Positions 31,085-39,351 of a stretch of 41,382 nucleotides of DNA are shown here, piece after piece. The notes under the pieces were generated by a model. The model was given only the letters and a program-made list of their open reading frames with translations. It had not been told where the DNA came from and searched no databases. Source of the stretch: Nocardiopsis suaedae (GTDB lineage Bacteria; Actinomycetota; Actinomycetes; Streptosporangiales; Streptosporangiaceae). The stretch covers positions 1 through 41,382 of the forward strand of contig NZ_JAQFWP010000067.1 of the NCBI RefSeq assembly GCF_027706745.1. The letters run 5' to 3'. The position numbers and the translations under genes were made by a program. Positions within the stretch are counted from its first letter, which is position 1. Every line of letters starts with the position of its first letter.

Positions 31085-31942
31085 GTGACTCACCGCTACC
31101 TCGACCTCCCCGTCCCCATCGGCCTTGCCCACCGGGGCGGCTGGCTCCGTGACGCCTCCGGGAACGTGCGCACCGAGCTGGAGAACACCGCGGCCGCCTT
31201 CCGGTACGCGGTCGAACTGGGCTACCGCTACCTGGAGACCGACGTGCACGCCACCCGCGACGGCGTGCTCGTGGCCTTCCACGACGAGACCCTCGACCGC
31301 GCCACCGACCGCGGGGGCGCCATCGCCGACCTGCCCTACGCCGAGGTCGGGCGCGCGCGGGTGGGCGGCAGCGAGCCGGTCCCGGTGATGGAGGAGCTCC
31401 TGGACGCCTGGCCCGAGGCGCGCTTCAACATCGACGTAAAATCCGACGCCGCCGTGGAGCCCCTCGCCGACGTGCTGCGCCGCACCGGCGCCGGGGACCG
31501 CGTCTGCCTGGGCTCGTTCGACCAGCGCCGCCTCGACCGGGTCCGGAGGGTGATGGGCCCCCGCGTGGCCACCTCCTGCGGCCCCGTCGACGTGGCCCGC
31601 CTGCGCGTCGCCTCGCTCCATGCCGCCCTGGCCCCGCTCGCCCGCCGCGGCGTGCAGTGCGTGCAGATCCCCCTGCGCATGCGCGGCTTCCCCGTGCTCA
31701 GCCGCGACCTGATCGCCACCGCACACCGCCTCGGCATGCAGGTGCACGTGTGGACCGTCAACGACACCGCCGTCATGGAGCGCCTCCTGGACGCCGGGGT
31801 CGACGGCATCGTCACCGACAACACCACCGGGCTGCGCGACGTCCTGGCCGCCCGCGGCGCCTGGCCCGCCCCGCGGCCCAACGGGGCGGCCGCCGTGCCC
31901 GCCGCCCCCGCCGCCGACCAGGACGGACCCCGCCCCAGATGA
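31085..31942 (+). CDS. Glycerophosphodiester phosphodiesterase
   Basis: This 285-residue cytoplasmic GDPD starts PIGLAHRGGW with the catalytic His. ENTAAAFRYAVELGYRYLETDVHATRDGVLVAFHDETLDR follows and supplies the Glu-Asp metal ligands and the second His. FNIDVKSD and QVHVWTVNDTAVM with VDGIVTDNT complete the barrel. It hydrolyses glycerophosphodiesters to glycerol-3-phosphate and an alcohol. There is no signal peptide, so the substrate must be internal or imported. The GTG start at 31085 lies 7 nt after CATACT (31072-31077), so it may be leaderless. The stop overlaps the transporter start (ATGA), implying a joint function. Confidence 0.9.
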   Translation: MTHRYLDLPVPIGLAHRGGWLRDASGNVRTELENTAAAFRYAVELGYRYLETDVHATRDGVLVAFHDETLDRATDRGGAIADLPYAEVGRARVGGSEPVPVMEELLDAWPEARFNIDVKSDAAVEPLADVLRRTGAGDRVCLGSFDQRRLDRVRRVMGPRVATSCGPVDVARLRVASLHAALAPLARRGVQCVQIPLRMRGFPVLSRDLIATAHRLGMQVHVWTVNDTAVMERLLDAGVDGIVTDNTTGLRDVLAARGAWPAPRPNGAAAVPAAPAADQDGPRPR

Positions 31943-33336
31943 CGACCGCCTCCCCCGACCCCGCCCCCGGGAACACCCCCTCCCCCGACCCCGCCCAGCG
32001 CAAGCGGGAGCAGCGGGGCTGGTACATGTACGACTGGGCCAACCAGGTGTTCATCACCTCGGTGGTCACCGTGCTCATCGGCCCCTACCTGAGCGGCCTG
32101 GCCTGCGCCGCCGCCGGGGCGCCGGACACCACCGTGTGCACCGGCGGCCCCTACTACGTGTATCCGCTGGGCATCAAGCTGCACGCCAACGCCCTGTACC
32201 CGGCGGTCACCACCACCGCGATCCTGCTGCAGATCATGCTGCTGCCGGTGGTCGGCGCGATGGCCGACCGCTCCCGGCACAAGAAGCGGTGGCTGTTCTG
32301 GCTCGCCTTCACCGGCTCGGTCGCCGTGAGCGCCCTCTACCTCGCCGGGGACCGGTGGCTGCCGGCCGCGGCCCTGTTCCTGGTGGCCAACGTGGTCTAC
32401 GGCGCCTCGCTGGCGGTCTTCAACTCCTTCCTGCCCGAGATCGCCACCCCCGACGAGCGCGACCGGGTCTCCAGCACCGGGTGGGCCCTGGCCTACCTGG
32501 GCGGGGCCACCATGCTCGCCGCCCACCTGGCCCTCGTGCTGATGGCCGACGACCTGGGCCTGGGCCAGGCCGACGCGGTGCGCATCGCCTTCGCCTCGGC
32601 CGGGGTGTGGTGGGCCGGGTTCACCGTGCTGGCGCTGCGCCCGCTGCGCAACCGCTACACCGACCTGGCGCTGTCGGCCCGCCGCCCCACGCCGAAGCTG
32701 ACCGTGGTGCAGTTCGCCCGGACGGTCAAGGGGATGCGCCGCTACCCGCAGACGCTGCTGTTCCTGCTGGCGTTCATCCTCTTCAACGACGGCATCCAGG
32801 CGGCCGTGCGCTACGCCGCCCCGTTCGCCACCCAGGACCTGCGCATCGGCCAAGAGGTCATGATGGGCACGATCCTGATGATCCAGTTCGTGGCGTTCGG
32901 CGGGGCGCTGGCGGTGGGCCGCCTGGCGCGGGTGACCGGTCCGAAGAACGCGGTGCTGGCCACGCTGGGCGTGTGGTGCGTGCTGGTGACCCTGGGGTAC
33001 CTGCTGCCCGCGGGCGAACCGGTGCTGTTCATGGCGCTGGGCGTGGGCATCGCCCTGGTGCTCGGCGGCTCCCAGGCGCTGGCGCGGGCGCTTTTCTCCC
33101 AGCTCATCCCGCACGGCCGGGAGGCCGAGTACTTCGCGGTGTACCAGATCAGCGACCGGGGGTCGACGTTCCTGGGGTCGCTCGCGGTGACGGTCGCGGT
33201 GACCCTCACCGGCGGCTACCGGGTGGCGATCTTCTCCCTGATCGCCTTCTTCATCCTGGGCGGGTTCCTGCTGTGGAGGACCGACTTCCGCAAGGGCATC
33301 CGCGACGTGGGCAACGAGGAGCCCGAGCGGGTCTGA
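31939..33336 (+). CDS. UMF1/Atg22-like MFS transporter
   Basis: This 465-residue protein has about 12 membrane segments. GWYMYDWANQVFITSVVTVLIGPY is the signature of the UMF1 (Atg22-like) branch of the MFS. GAMADRSRHKKRWL is the loop 2-3 motif and FNSFLPEIATPDERDRVSSTGWALAYLGG is also typical. Yeast Atg22 exports amino acids from the vacuole, while bacterial substrates are mostly unknown. The 4-bp overlap with the GDPD gene suggests it moves glycerophosphodiesters or their products, which is inference. It ends at a strong hairpin. Confidence 0.87.
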   Translation: MTTASPDPAPGNTPSPDPAQRKREQRGWYMYDWANQVFITSVVTVLIGPYLSGLACAAAGAPDTTVCTGGPYYVYPLGIKLHANALYPAVTTTAILLQIMLLPVVGAMADRSRHKKRWLFWLAFTGSVAVSALYLAGDRWLPAAALFLVANVVYGASLAVFNSFLPEIATPDERDRVSSTGWALAYLGGATMLAAHLALVLMADDLGLGQADAVRIAFASAGVWWAGFTVLALRPLRNRYTDLALSARRPTPKLTVVQFARTVKGMRRYPQTLLFLLAFILFNDGIQAAVRYAAPFATQDLRIGQEVMMGTILMIQFVAFGGALAVGRLARVTGPKNAVLATLGVWCVLVTLGYLLPAGEPVLFMALGVGIALVLGGSQALARALFSQLIPHGREAEYFAVYQISDRGSTFLGSLAVTVAVTLTGGYRVAIFSLIAFFILGGFLLWRTDFRKGIRDVGNEEPERV

Positions 33337-33342
33337 GGCGCG

Positions 33343-33378
33343 CCGCGTCCCCGGGCCCGGCGGGGCCCGGGGACGCGG
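33343..33378. terminator. Bidirectional terminator
   Basis: A perfect 16-bp stem (33343-33358 with 33363-33378) has a GGCG loop. It lies between the convergent UMF1 transporter and ABC permease genes. Confidence 0.75.
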
Positions 33379-33393
33379 GCGGTGCTGGCGGTG

Positions 33394-34218
33394 CTACTGC
33401 TTGACGGCGCCCCTGGTGATGCCCTCGACGAAGCTGCGCTGGAACACCACGTAGACCACGACGATGGGGGCGATCACGATCAGGCTCGCCGCGGCGAGCA
33501 GCGGCACGTCGGTGCCGTACCGGCCCACGAACAGCCCGAGCCCGGTGGGCGCCGTGCGCATGGACGGGTCCTGCAGCATCACCAGCACCAGCAGGAACTG
33601 GTTCCACGACCACATGAACACCAGCACCGTCAGGGTGGTCACCGCGGGCCGGGACACCGGCAGCAGCACCCGCCACAGCACCGTGCCGTCGCGCGCGCCG
33701 TCCATGCGCGCCGACTCCACCAGCTCGCGGGGCACCCCGGCGAAGTGGGACTGCATCCAGTACACGCCGAAGGGCAGGAAGAGCGCCACCTCGGCCAGCA
33801 CCACCCCCGTGTAGGCGTCGGTCAGGCCGACCTCGCGCAGGTTGTAGTAGAGCGCGATCACCAGCAGCTCGACCGGGACGGTCAGGCCGAGCACGAACCC
33901 CAGGGACAGGACCCGCCCGCCCCACACCCCCAGCACCGACAGCGCGAACCCGGCCATCGTCGCCAGCAGCACGGTCAGCGGCACCACCGCCCCGCTGACG
34001 ATGAGGCTGGAGAGCATCAGGTCGCCGAACCCGCCCTCCCGCCAGGCCAGGCCGAAGTTCTCCCAGGACCACCGGTCGGGCACCGACACCCCGTCCACCC
34101 GGCTCCCCGACGGGTGCAGCGCCGCCAGCACGATGCCCGCGAAGGGCAGCAGCACGGCCAGCGCCATCAGGTTCAGCAGCGCGTAGCGCAGGGCCTGCCC
34201 CGCGGCGCTCGGCCTCAT
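33394..34218 (-). CDS. Sugar ABC transporter permease, MalG type
   Basis: This 274-residue inner-membrane permease has six hydrophobic segments. The EAA loop reads VPRELVESARMDGARDGTVLWRVLLPVSRPAV, described here as the EAA---G site near residue 190. It resembles MalG/LacG-type second permeases of CUT1 carbohydrate importers. ATG 34218 overlaps the upstream permease stop by 4 bp. It is the last gene of a three-gene run (binding protein, permease, permease). An ATPase is missing, as is common in actinomycetes where a shared MsiK serves many importers. Confidence 0.9.
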   Translation of the reverse strand: MRPSAAGQALRYALLNLMALAVLLPFAGIVLAALHPSGSRVDGVSVPDRWSWENFGLAWREGGFGDLMLSSLIVSGAVVPLTVLLATMAGFALSVLGVWGGRVLSLGFVLGLTVPVELLVIALYYNLREVGLTDAYTGVVLAEVALFLPFGVYWMQSHFAGVPRELVESARMDGARDGTVLWRVLLPVSRPAVTTLTVLVFMWSWNQFLLVLVMLQDPSMRTAPTGLGLFVGRYGTDVPLLAAASLIVIAPIVVVYVVFQRSFVEGITRGAVKQ

Positions 34219-35132
34219 GCGTCCTCCTTGGCCAGTAGCCGGATCCCGCCGACGAACACCACGACGAGGACGGTGAGCACCACGGCCAGCGCCCCGGCCG
34301 CGCCGATGTCGCCCTCGTTGAACGCCAGCCGGTACACCAGCAGCCCGGGCACGTTCGTCGCCCCCGCCGGTCCCCCGTTGGTGGTGACGAACACCAGGTC
34401 GAAGCTGGCCAGCGCCGCGATGGTGGTGATGACGCCCGCGATGGAGACCTCCCTGCGCAGCCCCGGCAGGGTGATGCTGAGGAAGCGCCGGGCCGGGCCG
34501 GCCCCGTCGATGGCGGCCGCCTCGTGCAGGGCGGGGTCGACCCGCTGCGCGCCGCTCATGAAGAGCATCATGCACAGCCCGCTCATGATCCAGGTGCCGA
34601 CCACCCCCAGGGCGGCCAGGGCGAACCTCTCGTCCCCCAGCCACGCCCGGGTGAGGTGGTCGAGACCGGCCAGCGCGAAGGCCTGGTTGACCATCCCGTC
34701 GTCGCTGTACATCCACCGCCAGGTGGTGCCCACCACCACCAGCGGCAGGACCTGCGGCAGGAAGAACACGACCCGGTAGAAGGCGGTCCCGCGGCGCACC
34801 CCGCCCGCGAGCAGGGCCGTCATGAGCAGTCCCAGCAGGATGGGCAGGACGGTGAAGAAGACGATGAGCACGAGGGCGTTGAGGACCGCCCGCCCCAGCA
34901 TCGGCTCGGCCGCCACACGGGCGAAGTTGTCCAGGCCCGCCCAGGCCGGCGGCGCCACTCCGTCCCATTCGAGGAAGGAGAACTGCAGCGTGCTGACCGC
35001 CGGGTAGACGGTGAAGGCCAGGTACACGGCCACGGCCGGGAGCAGGAAGAGCCACCCGCGGCCGCGCCCGCCGCGGCCGGTCCGGCGCGCACCGCCCGGG
35101 GCGCGGGCGCCGGTCACGGCGGGGTCACCCAT
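34215..35132 (-). CDS. Sugar ABC transporter permease, MalF type
   Basis: This 305-residue permease has an Arg/Gly-rich N-terminal tail and then six membrane segments (WLFLLPAVAVYLAFTVYPAV first). The EAA loop is in DPALHEAAAIDGAGPARRFLSITLPGL. It pairs with the following MalG-type subunit to form the translocation pore. It overlaps the binding-protein gene by 8 bp and the next permease by 4 bp, so all three are translationally coupled. Confidence 0.9.
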   Translation of the reverse strand: MGDPAVTGARAPGGARRTGRGGRGRGWLFLLPAVAVYLAFTVYPAVSTLQFSFLEWDGVAPPAWAGLDNFARVAAEPMLGRAVLNALVLIVFFTVLPILLGLLMTALLAGGVRRGTAFYRVVFFLPQVLPLVVVGTTWRWMYSDDGMVNQAFALAGLDHLTRAWLGDERFALAALGVVGTWIMSGLCMMLFMSGAQRVDPALHEAAAIDGAGPARRFLSITLPGLRREVSIAGVITTIAALASFDLVFVTTNGGPAGATNVPGLLVYRLAFNEGDIGAAGALAVVLTVLVVVFVGGIRLLAKEDA

Positions 35133-36453
35133 GTTCGCCCTCCCATTCCTCCTGGAGGGAGCCGAGGAACTCCTCCTCGGTCCTGACCCCGGCCACCAGC
35201 CCCTGGACTCCGGGGGTGAGCCGGTCCAGCATGCCGGGGGCGGCGTAGTCGGGGAACGGCACCAGCCCCTCCTCTTCGATGACCCGGGCGAAGCCCGCGT
35301 CGATGTCGCCCATCACGCCGCCTCCACCGCCCGCGGCCTCCGGGTCGACGGGCATGAACCCGCTCTCGGCCTGGATCCGGGCGGCCTCGGGCGAGCCGAG
35401 GTAGTCGAGGAACGCCGCGGCGGCGTCGGGGTGGTCGCTCTGGGAGGAGACGGCGTAGGAGACGCTGGAGCCGGACGCGACCGGCACCGGCCCCTCGGGG
35501 CCGGGCATGAGGAAGAAGCCGACGTCCTCGCCCATCTCCTCGGCCAGCGCCGCGGCGGCCCAGTTACCGGTGATCAGGAAGGCGCTGCCGCCCGCGGCGA
35601 AGTCGGCCTGGGCGTCGATGTCGGAGGTGGCGTTGGCCCCCTCGGACAGGTAGCCGCGCTCCGCCCAGCGGGTCAGGGTGGCGGCCGCCTCTTCGGCCGC
35701 CGGGGTCTCGATGGTCGCTCCCGGGGCGCCGTAGACCCAGTCCCGGTAGTCCTGTTCGTCGCCGGTCACGTTGAGCAGGGCGTTCCAGATCTGGAAGCCC
35801 CCGACCTCCAAGGCGCCGTTGCCGATGGGCGTGGTCCCCTCGGCGTGCACCTCCTCCAGGGCGTCCTCGAACGCGCCGAGGGTCCGCGGCGGCTCCTCCA
35901 CCCCGGCCTCGGCGAGGAGGTCCCTGTTGTAGAAGACGCCCAGGACCGACAGCGACCCGGGAACGGCGTACAGGCTGCCGCTGCCGAACCGCTCGGCGTC
36001 CGGGTCGGTGCGCAGCGGGTCCATGGCGCTGGAGGGGAACGCCTCCTCCCACCCGTAGGCCGCGGAGTGCTTGTCGAGGTTGAGGATGAGCCCGGCCGGG
36101 ACCAGGGAGTTCATCGCGCCGGTGTTGTACTGGGCGATGTCGGGCGGGTCGTCGGAGGACATGGCCAGCTTGACGGTCTTCACGTAGTCGCTGAACTGGG
36201 TGCGCTCCAGCTCGACGGTGACGCCGGGGTGGCGCCGGGTGAAGCCGTCCACCAGGGCCTGGGTGGGCGGGTCGTCGGTGTAGGCGAGCCTGAGGGTGAC
36301 CGGTTCGCCGGTGAGGGCGGTGGAGACGGTGTCGGGCACGTCGTCCTCGCGCACGCTCGTGGACAGCACGGCGCACGAGCCGGTGAGGACCAGGACCGCC
36401 GCTCCCGCGGCGGCGGAGGCCGCCGGGTGCCGCCGGCGACGGGTGATGGGCAT
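35125..36453 (-). CDS. Extracellular sugar-binding lipoprotein of an ABC importer
   Basis: This 442-residue binding protein has a lipoprotein signal ending LTGSC near residue 27. A family 1 solute-binding fold follows: VTLRLAYTDDPPTQALVDGFTRRHPGVTVELE, SSDDPPDIAQYNTGAM, YAVPGSLSVLGVFYNRDLLAEAGV, AFLITGNWAAAALAEEMG and AAAAFLDYLGSPEAARI. The ligand is probably an oligosaccharide, and no adjacent glycosidase gives a clue. ATG 36453 follows a very strong AGGGAGGGGGAG ribosome-binding site. No local LacI or ROK regulator is visible, although a palindrome overlaps the promoter. Confidence 0.9.
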   Translation of the reverse strand: MPITRRRRHPAASAAAGAAVLVLTGSCAVLSTSVREDDVPDTVSTALTGEPVTLRLAYTDDPPTQALVDGFTRRHPGVTVELERTQFSDYVKTVKLAMSSDDPPDIAQYNTGAMNSLVPAGLILNLDKHSAAYGWEEAFPSSAMDPLRTDPDAERFGSGSLYAVPGSLSVLGVFYNRDLLAEAGVEEPPRTLGAFEDALEEVHAEGTTPIGNGALEVGGFQIWNALLNVTGDEQDYRDWVYGAPGATIETPAAEEAAATLTRWAERGYLSEGANATSDIDAQADFAAGGSAFLITGNWAAAALAEEMGEDVGFFLMPGPEGPVPVASGSSVSYAVSSQSDHPDAAAAFLDYLGSPEAARIQAESGFMPVDPEAAGGGGGVMGDIDAGFARVIEEEGLVPFPDYAAPGMLDRLTPGVQGLVAGVRTEEEFLGSLQEEWEGEHG

Positions 36454-36507
36454 GCTCCCCCTCCCTGCGGATCCCCCCTCTTACCCGCTCGTCGTTCGGA
36501 TCGATTA

Positions 36508-36540
36508 CGTACCGTACGAAACCCGTTGCACCGCCGACAA
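36508..36540 (-). promoter_or_regulatory. Promoter and operator-like palindrome of the sugar ABC operon
   Basis: Minus strand: TTGTCG (36540-36535), an 18-nt spacer and TACGGT (36516-36511). The 11-bp palindrome CGTACCGTACG (36508-36518) covers the -10. An 11-bp site with central symmetry there fits repression by an unlinked regulator. The leader to the ATG is about 50 nt. Confidence 0.45.
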
Positions 36541-36686
36541 GGGCGCTCCCCTGGCCGGGAGCGGCGGCCGGATCCGTTCGGCGCGGGCGGTGGTTCCGAC
36601 CGGGGCCCATGGGGTAACAGGAGGGCCAGGTGGCCCTCCGCCACCGACAGGACCGACGACGGGACCACTGGGGGAAGGGACGGCGA

Positions 36687-37091
36687 ATGCTGTTCGGCAA
36701 GGAGCATGTGGAGCGGTACCAGGAGACCGACGGCGCCGAGGGCCATGACTGGAACGGCACCACGGTCCTCATCCTGACCACCACGGGGCGGTCGTCGGGG
36801 CTGCCCCGCAGCACCCCGCTGATCTACCGGTCCTCCGGGGACGCCTACGCGGTGGTCGCCTCCAACGGGGGCGCGGCCGACCACCCGCAGTGGTACAAGA
36901 ACATCCAGGCCGACCCCGAGGTCGGGGTGCAGGTGCTCGGCGACCGCTTCACGGCGCGCGCCCGCACCGCCGGCCGGGAGGAGAAGGAGCGGCTGTGGCC
37001 GGTACTGGCGGCCACCTGGCCCGACTACGACAACTACCAGGCCAAGACCGACCGGGACATCCCCGTGGTGATCCTGGACCGCGTCTCCTAG
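36687..37091 (+). CDS. Ddn-like deazaflavin-dependent nitroreductase family protein
   Basis: This 134-residue protein has the split-barrel pattern GTTVLILTTTGRSSGLPRSTPLIY, VVASNGGAADHPQWYKNIQADPEV, and ends WPDYDNYQAKTDRDIPVVIL. It matches the DUF385/Ddn family, which uses the F420 coenzyme found in actinomycetes. Members reduce quinones, aflatoxins or nitroimidazoles; the natural substrate here is unknown. ATG 36687 follows GGGAAGGGA. It stands alone, divergent from the sugar transporter operon. Confidence 0.88.
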   Translation: MLFGKEHVERYQETDGAEGHDWNGTTVLILTTTGRSSGLPRSTPLIYRSSGDAYAVVASNGGAADHPQWYKNIQADPEVGVQVLGDRFTARARTAGREEKERLWPVLAATWPDYDNYQAKTDRDIPVVILDRVS

Positions 37092-37196
37092 CGCCCTGCG
37101 GGGCGGCGCCCCGCTCCTCCGCGCGCGAAGGCGGCCCCGGTGTGCGCGTCGACGGCCGACCCTTTATCATCGCACGGTTGGACCGCGGTCGTCCGG

Positions 37197-37223
37197 GGAA
37201 TCTTTGAGACGGACCGGAGCGTT
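37197..37223 (+). promoter_or_regulatory. Sigma-R-type promoter of rbpA
   Basis: GGAAT (37197-37201) and GTT (37221-37223) are separated by 19 nt, the sigma-R (SigR/SigH) consensus spacing. The S. coelicolor rbpA gene is known to be under sigma-R control, so this arrangement is conserved. The +1 would be about 33 nt before ATG 37266. Confidence 0.7.
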
Positions 37224-37265
37224 ACATCCACGAAGACCGCTAGAGCGCCTGGAGGCATGTACACG

Positions 37266-37649
37266 ATGGCCGAGCGAGCACTTCGCGGCACGCGGCTCGG
37301 GGCGACGAGCTACGAGAACGACCGCAACACCGACCTGGCACCGCGCCAGGAGGTGACCTACGACTGCCCTCGGGGTCATCGCTTCTCCGTCACCTTCGCG
37401 ACCGAGGCCGAGATTCCGTCCAACTGGGAGTGCCGCTTCTGCGGCGACACCGCCCTGATGGTCAACGGCGAGGAGCCTCAGGAGAAGAAGGCCAAGCCCG
37501 CCCGGACGCACTGGGACATGCTGCTGGAGCGCCGCAGCATGGAAGAGCTCGAAGAGGTCCTGGCCGAGCGCCTTGAGCTCCTGCGGGCGCGCCGGCGCGA
37601 GGAGCGGGAGCACATGGAGACGGTGGCGGCGCAGCGCAAGAGCGCCTGA
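37266..37649 (+). CDS. rbpA: RNA polymerase-binding protein RbpA
   Basis: This 127-residue protein is colinear with streptomycete RbpA. The N-terminal MAERALRGTRLGATSYEND is followed by the zinc/core domain with YDCPRGHRF and WECRFCGDTALMV. The sigma-interacting region AKPARTHWDMLLERRSMEELEEVL leads to a basic tail ending RKSA. RbpA binds sigma-HrdB/SigA and RNA polymerase and stimulates housekeeping transcription. It is essential or nearly so in actinobacteria. ATG 37266 matches homologues; ATG 37257 lies only one base after GGAGG. Expression probably comes from the sigma-R-type promoter at 37197, and a 22-bp perfect hairpin follows. Confidence 0.95.
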   Translation: MAERALRGTRLGATSYENDRNTDLAPRQEVTYDCPRGHRFSVTFATEAEIPSNWECRFCGDTALMVNGEEPQEKKAKPARTHWDMLLERRSMEELEEVLAERLELLRARRREEREHMETVAAQRKSA

Positions 37650-37700
37650 GGAGGGAGTGCCGAAAGGCGCACGGCGGCGGATGCGCCGCCTGTCGTTCCG

Positions 37701-37746
37701 CGTGAAGGGGCGGCGGCCCGGTGGACCGGGCCGCCGCCCCTTCACG
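37701..37746. terminator. Very strong bidirectional terminator
   Basis: A perfect 22-bp stem (37701-37722 with 37725-37746) has a two-base loop (GG). It separates the convergent rbpA and HAD phosphatase genes and is the longest uninterrupted stem among the plain terminators here. Confidence 0.8.
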
Positions 37747-37774
37747 TGCCCTGCGGACCGGGGCGGGGGCCCGG

Positions 37775-38587
37775 TCAGCCGGTGCCGTCGCTCCCCGCCC
37801 CGAAGGGGTCGGCGGTGATGCCCACCAGGTCGGCCACCGAGTCCATCACCTTCGTGGGCCGGTAGGGGAACAGGTCGGCGGTGTCCCGGTCGGAGATGCC
37901 CGACAGCACCAGCACCGTCTTCAGGCCCGCTTCGAGCCCCGACCGCACGTCGGTGTCCATCCGGTCGCCGATCATCAGCGTGGACTCGGAGTGGGCGCCG
38001 ATGGCGCGCAGCGCCGAGCGCATCATCAGCGGGTTGGGCTTGCCGACGTAGTAGGGGTCGCGCCCGGTGACCCGCTCGATCAGGGCGGCGATGGCGCCGG
38101 TGGCCGGGAGCGAGCCCTCCTGGCTGGGGCCCTTCTCGTCGGGGTTGGTGGCGATGAACCGCGCCCCGTTCTCCACCAGCCGGATGGCGCGGGTGATCGC
38201 CTCGAAGCTGTAGGTGCGGGTCTCGCCCAGCACCACGTAGTCGGGGTCGCGGTCGGTCAGCACGTAGCCGACGTTGTGCAGGGCCGTGGTCAGCCCCGAC
38301 TCCCCCACCACGTAGGCCGACCCGCCGGGGCGCTGCTCATCCAGGAACCGGGCGGTGGCCAGCGCGGAGGTCCAGATCGACTCCTCGGGGATGTCCAGGC
38401 CGGTGCGCTTGAGCCGCGCCCGCAGGTCCCGAGGCGTGTAGATGGAGTTGTTGGTCAGCACCATGAAACCGATGCCGCTGTCGCGCAGCTCGGAGACGAA
38501 GGCGTCGGCGCCGGGGACGAGGTGCTCCTCGCGCACCAGCACCCCGTCCATGTCCATGAGGTAGTTCCACCGCGGTTCGTTGCTCAC
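37775..38587 (-). CDS. HAD-IIA family phosphatase (NagD-like)
   Basis: This 270-residue protein has HAD motif [11 protein letters not shown], motif [24 protein letters not shown] with the motif III Lys, and motif [17 protein letters not shown]. The type IIA cap sits between motifs II and III. This fits NagD/4-nitrophenylphosphatase-like enzymes that hydrolyse small phosphate esters; the substrate is not evident. It is the last gene on the minus strand after lnt and fxsA (spacing about 90 bp each). Confidence 0.88.
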   Translation of the reverse strand: MSNEPRWNYLMDMDGVLVREEHLVPGADAFVSELRDSGIGFMVLTNNSIYTPRDLRARLKRTGLDIPEESIWTSALATARFLDEQRPGGSAYVVGESGLTTALHNVGYVLTDRDPDYVVLGETRTYSFEAITRAIRLVENGARFIATNPDEKGPSQEGSLPATGAIAALIERVTGRDPYYVGKPNPLMMRSALRAIGAHSESTLMIGDRMDTDVRSGLEAGLKTVLVLSGISDRDTADLFPYRPTKVMDSVADLVGITADPFGAGSDGTG

Positions 38588-38676
38588 GCCTCAATTGTCC
38601 CCCGAGCCACGAGTGGATGCGCCGGGGACACCCCGAAAGGCCTGGTTCGCCCGATTGGCGGGCGGTGGGGGCGGCC

Positions 38677-39264
38677 TCAGCCGGCGGTGCCGGGCTCCTC
38701 GGTGGGGTCGACGACGCGGCCCTGGATGACCCTCCCCTTGCCGGGGCGGCCGGCCCCCTCGCCCGGGGCGCCGGACGCACCCGAGGCGCCGGACCCGTCG
38801 GAGGGGGCGGTCACCACGGTCACGCCCATCGCGCGGGCGCGGCGGTCGGCCCAGGCGGAGAAGGCCCAGCGCAGCGCGGGGCGGGTGAACGGCAGCGCCA
38901 GCAGCCCGCCCACGGCGGCGGTGATGAACCCGGGGATGAGCAGGAGGATGCCGCCGACCATGAGCATCAGGGCACTGAGCATGCCCTCGCGGGAGCGGGA
39001 CGACTCCCCCTCGCGCAGGGCCTTGGCCATGGCCTGCGGGTCGCCCCCGGCGTCCCGGTAGGCCTGGGCCTGCACGCGCAGGGACTCCTCGAACTCGCGG
39101 AAGGCGCGGGTGCCGGCGCGGCGCAGCACCAGCACGCCGACGACGGTGAAGGCGAACAGCAGCGCGATGGTCCAGGGCACGCCGATCCGGCCGCCGACCG
39201 CGATCATCAGCCAGATCTCGGCGAACGGCAGCGCCATCAGCGCCAACACGATCAGCAGGGGCAT
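38677..39264 (-). CDS. fxsA: FxsA family membrane protein
   Basis: This 195-residue protein has four hydrophobic segments. It starts MPLLIVLALMALPFAEIWLMI with GVPWTIALLFAFTVVGVLVLRR, then a charged loop, and SALMLMVGGILLLIPGFITAAVGGLLALP. The LLLIPGFITAAVG stretch is the FxsA signature. E. coli FxsA affects phage T7 exclusion by F; its normal role is unclear. The C-terminal 45 residues are a Gly/Ser/Pro cytoplasmic tail. ATG 39264 is chosen because GAGG lies 9 nt upstream; ATG 39273 is possible. Confidence 0.88.
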   Translation of the reverse strand: MPLLIVLALMALPFAEIWLMIAVGGRIGVPWTIALLFAFTVVGVLVLRRAGTRAFREFEESLRVQAQAYRDAGGDPQAMAKALREGESSRSREGMLSALMLMVGGILLLIPGFITAAVGGLLALPFTRPALRWAFSAWADRRARAMGVTVVTAPSDGSGASGASGAPGEGAGRPGKGRVIQGRVVDPTEEPGTAG

Positions 39265-39351
39265 GGGCACCATCCTCGGCGTCGCGGTCTTCGTCCGTGA
39301 CAACGCATGCGGGCGGCGCGGCGTTCCCGCTCCGGGCCGCCCCCTGCCCGT

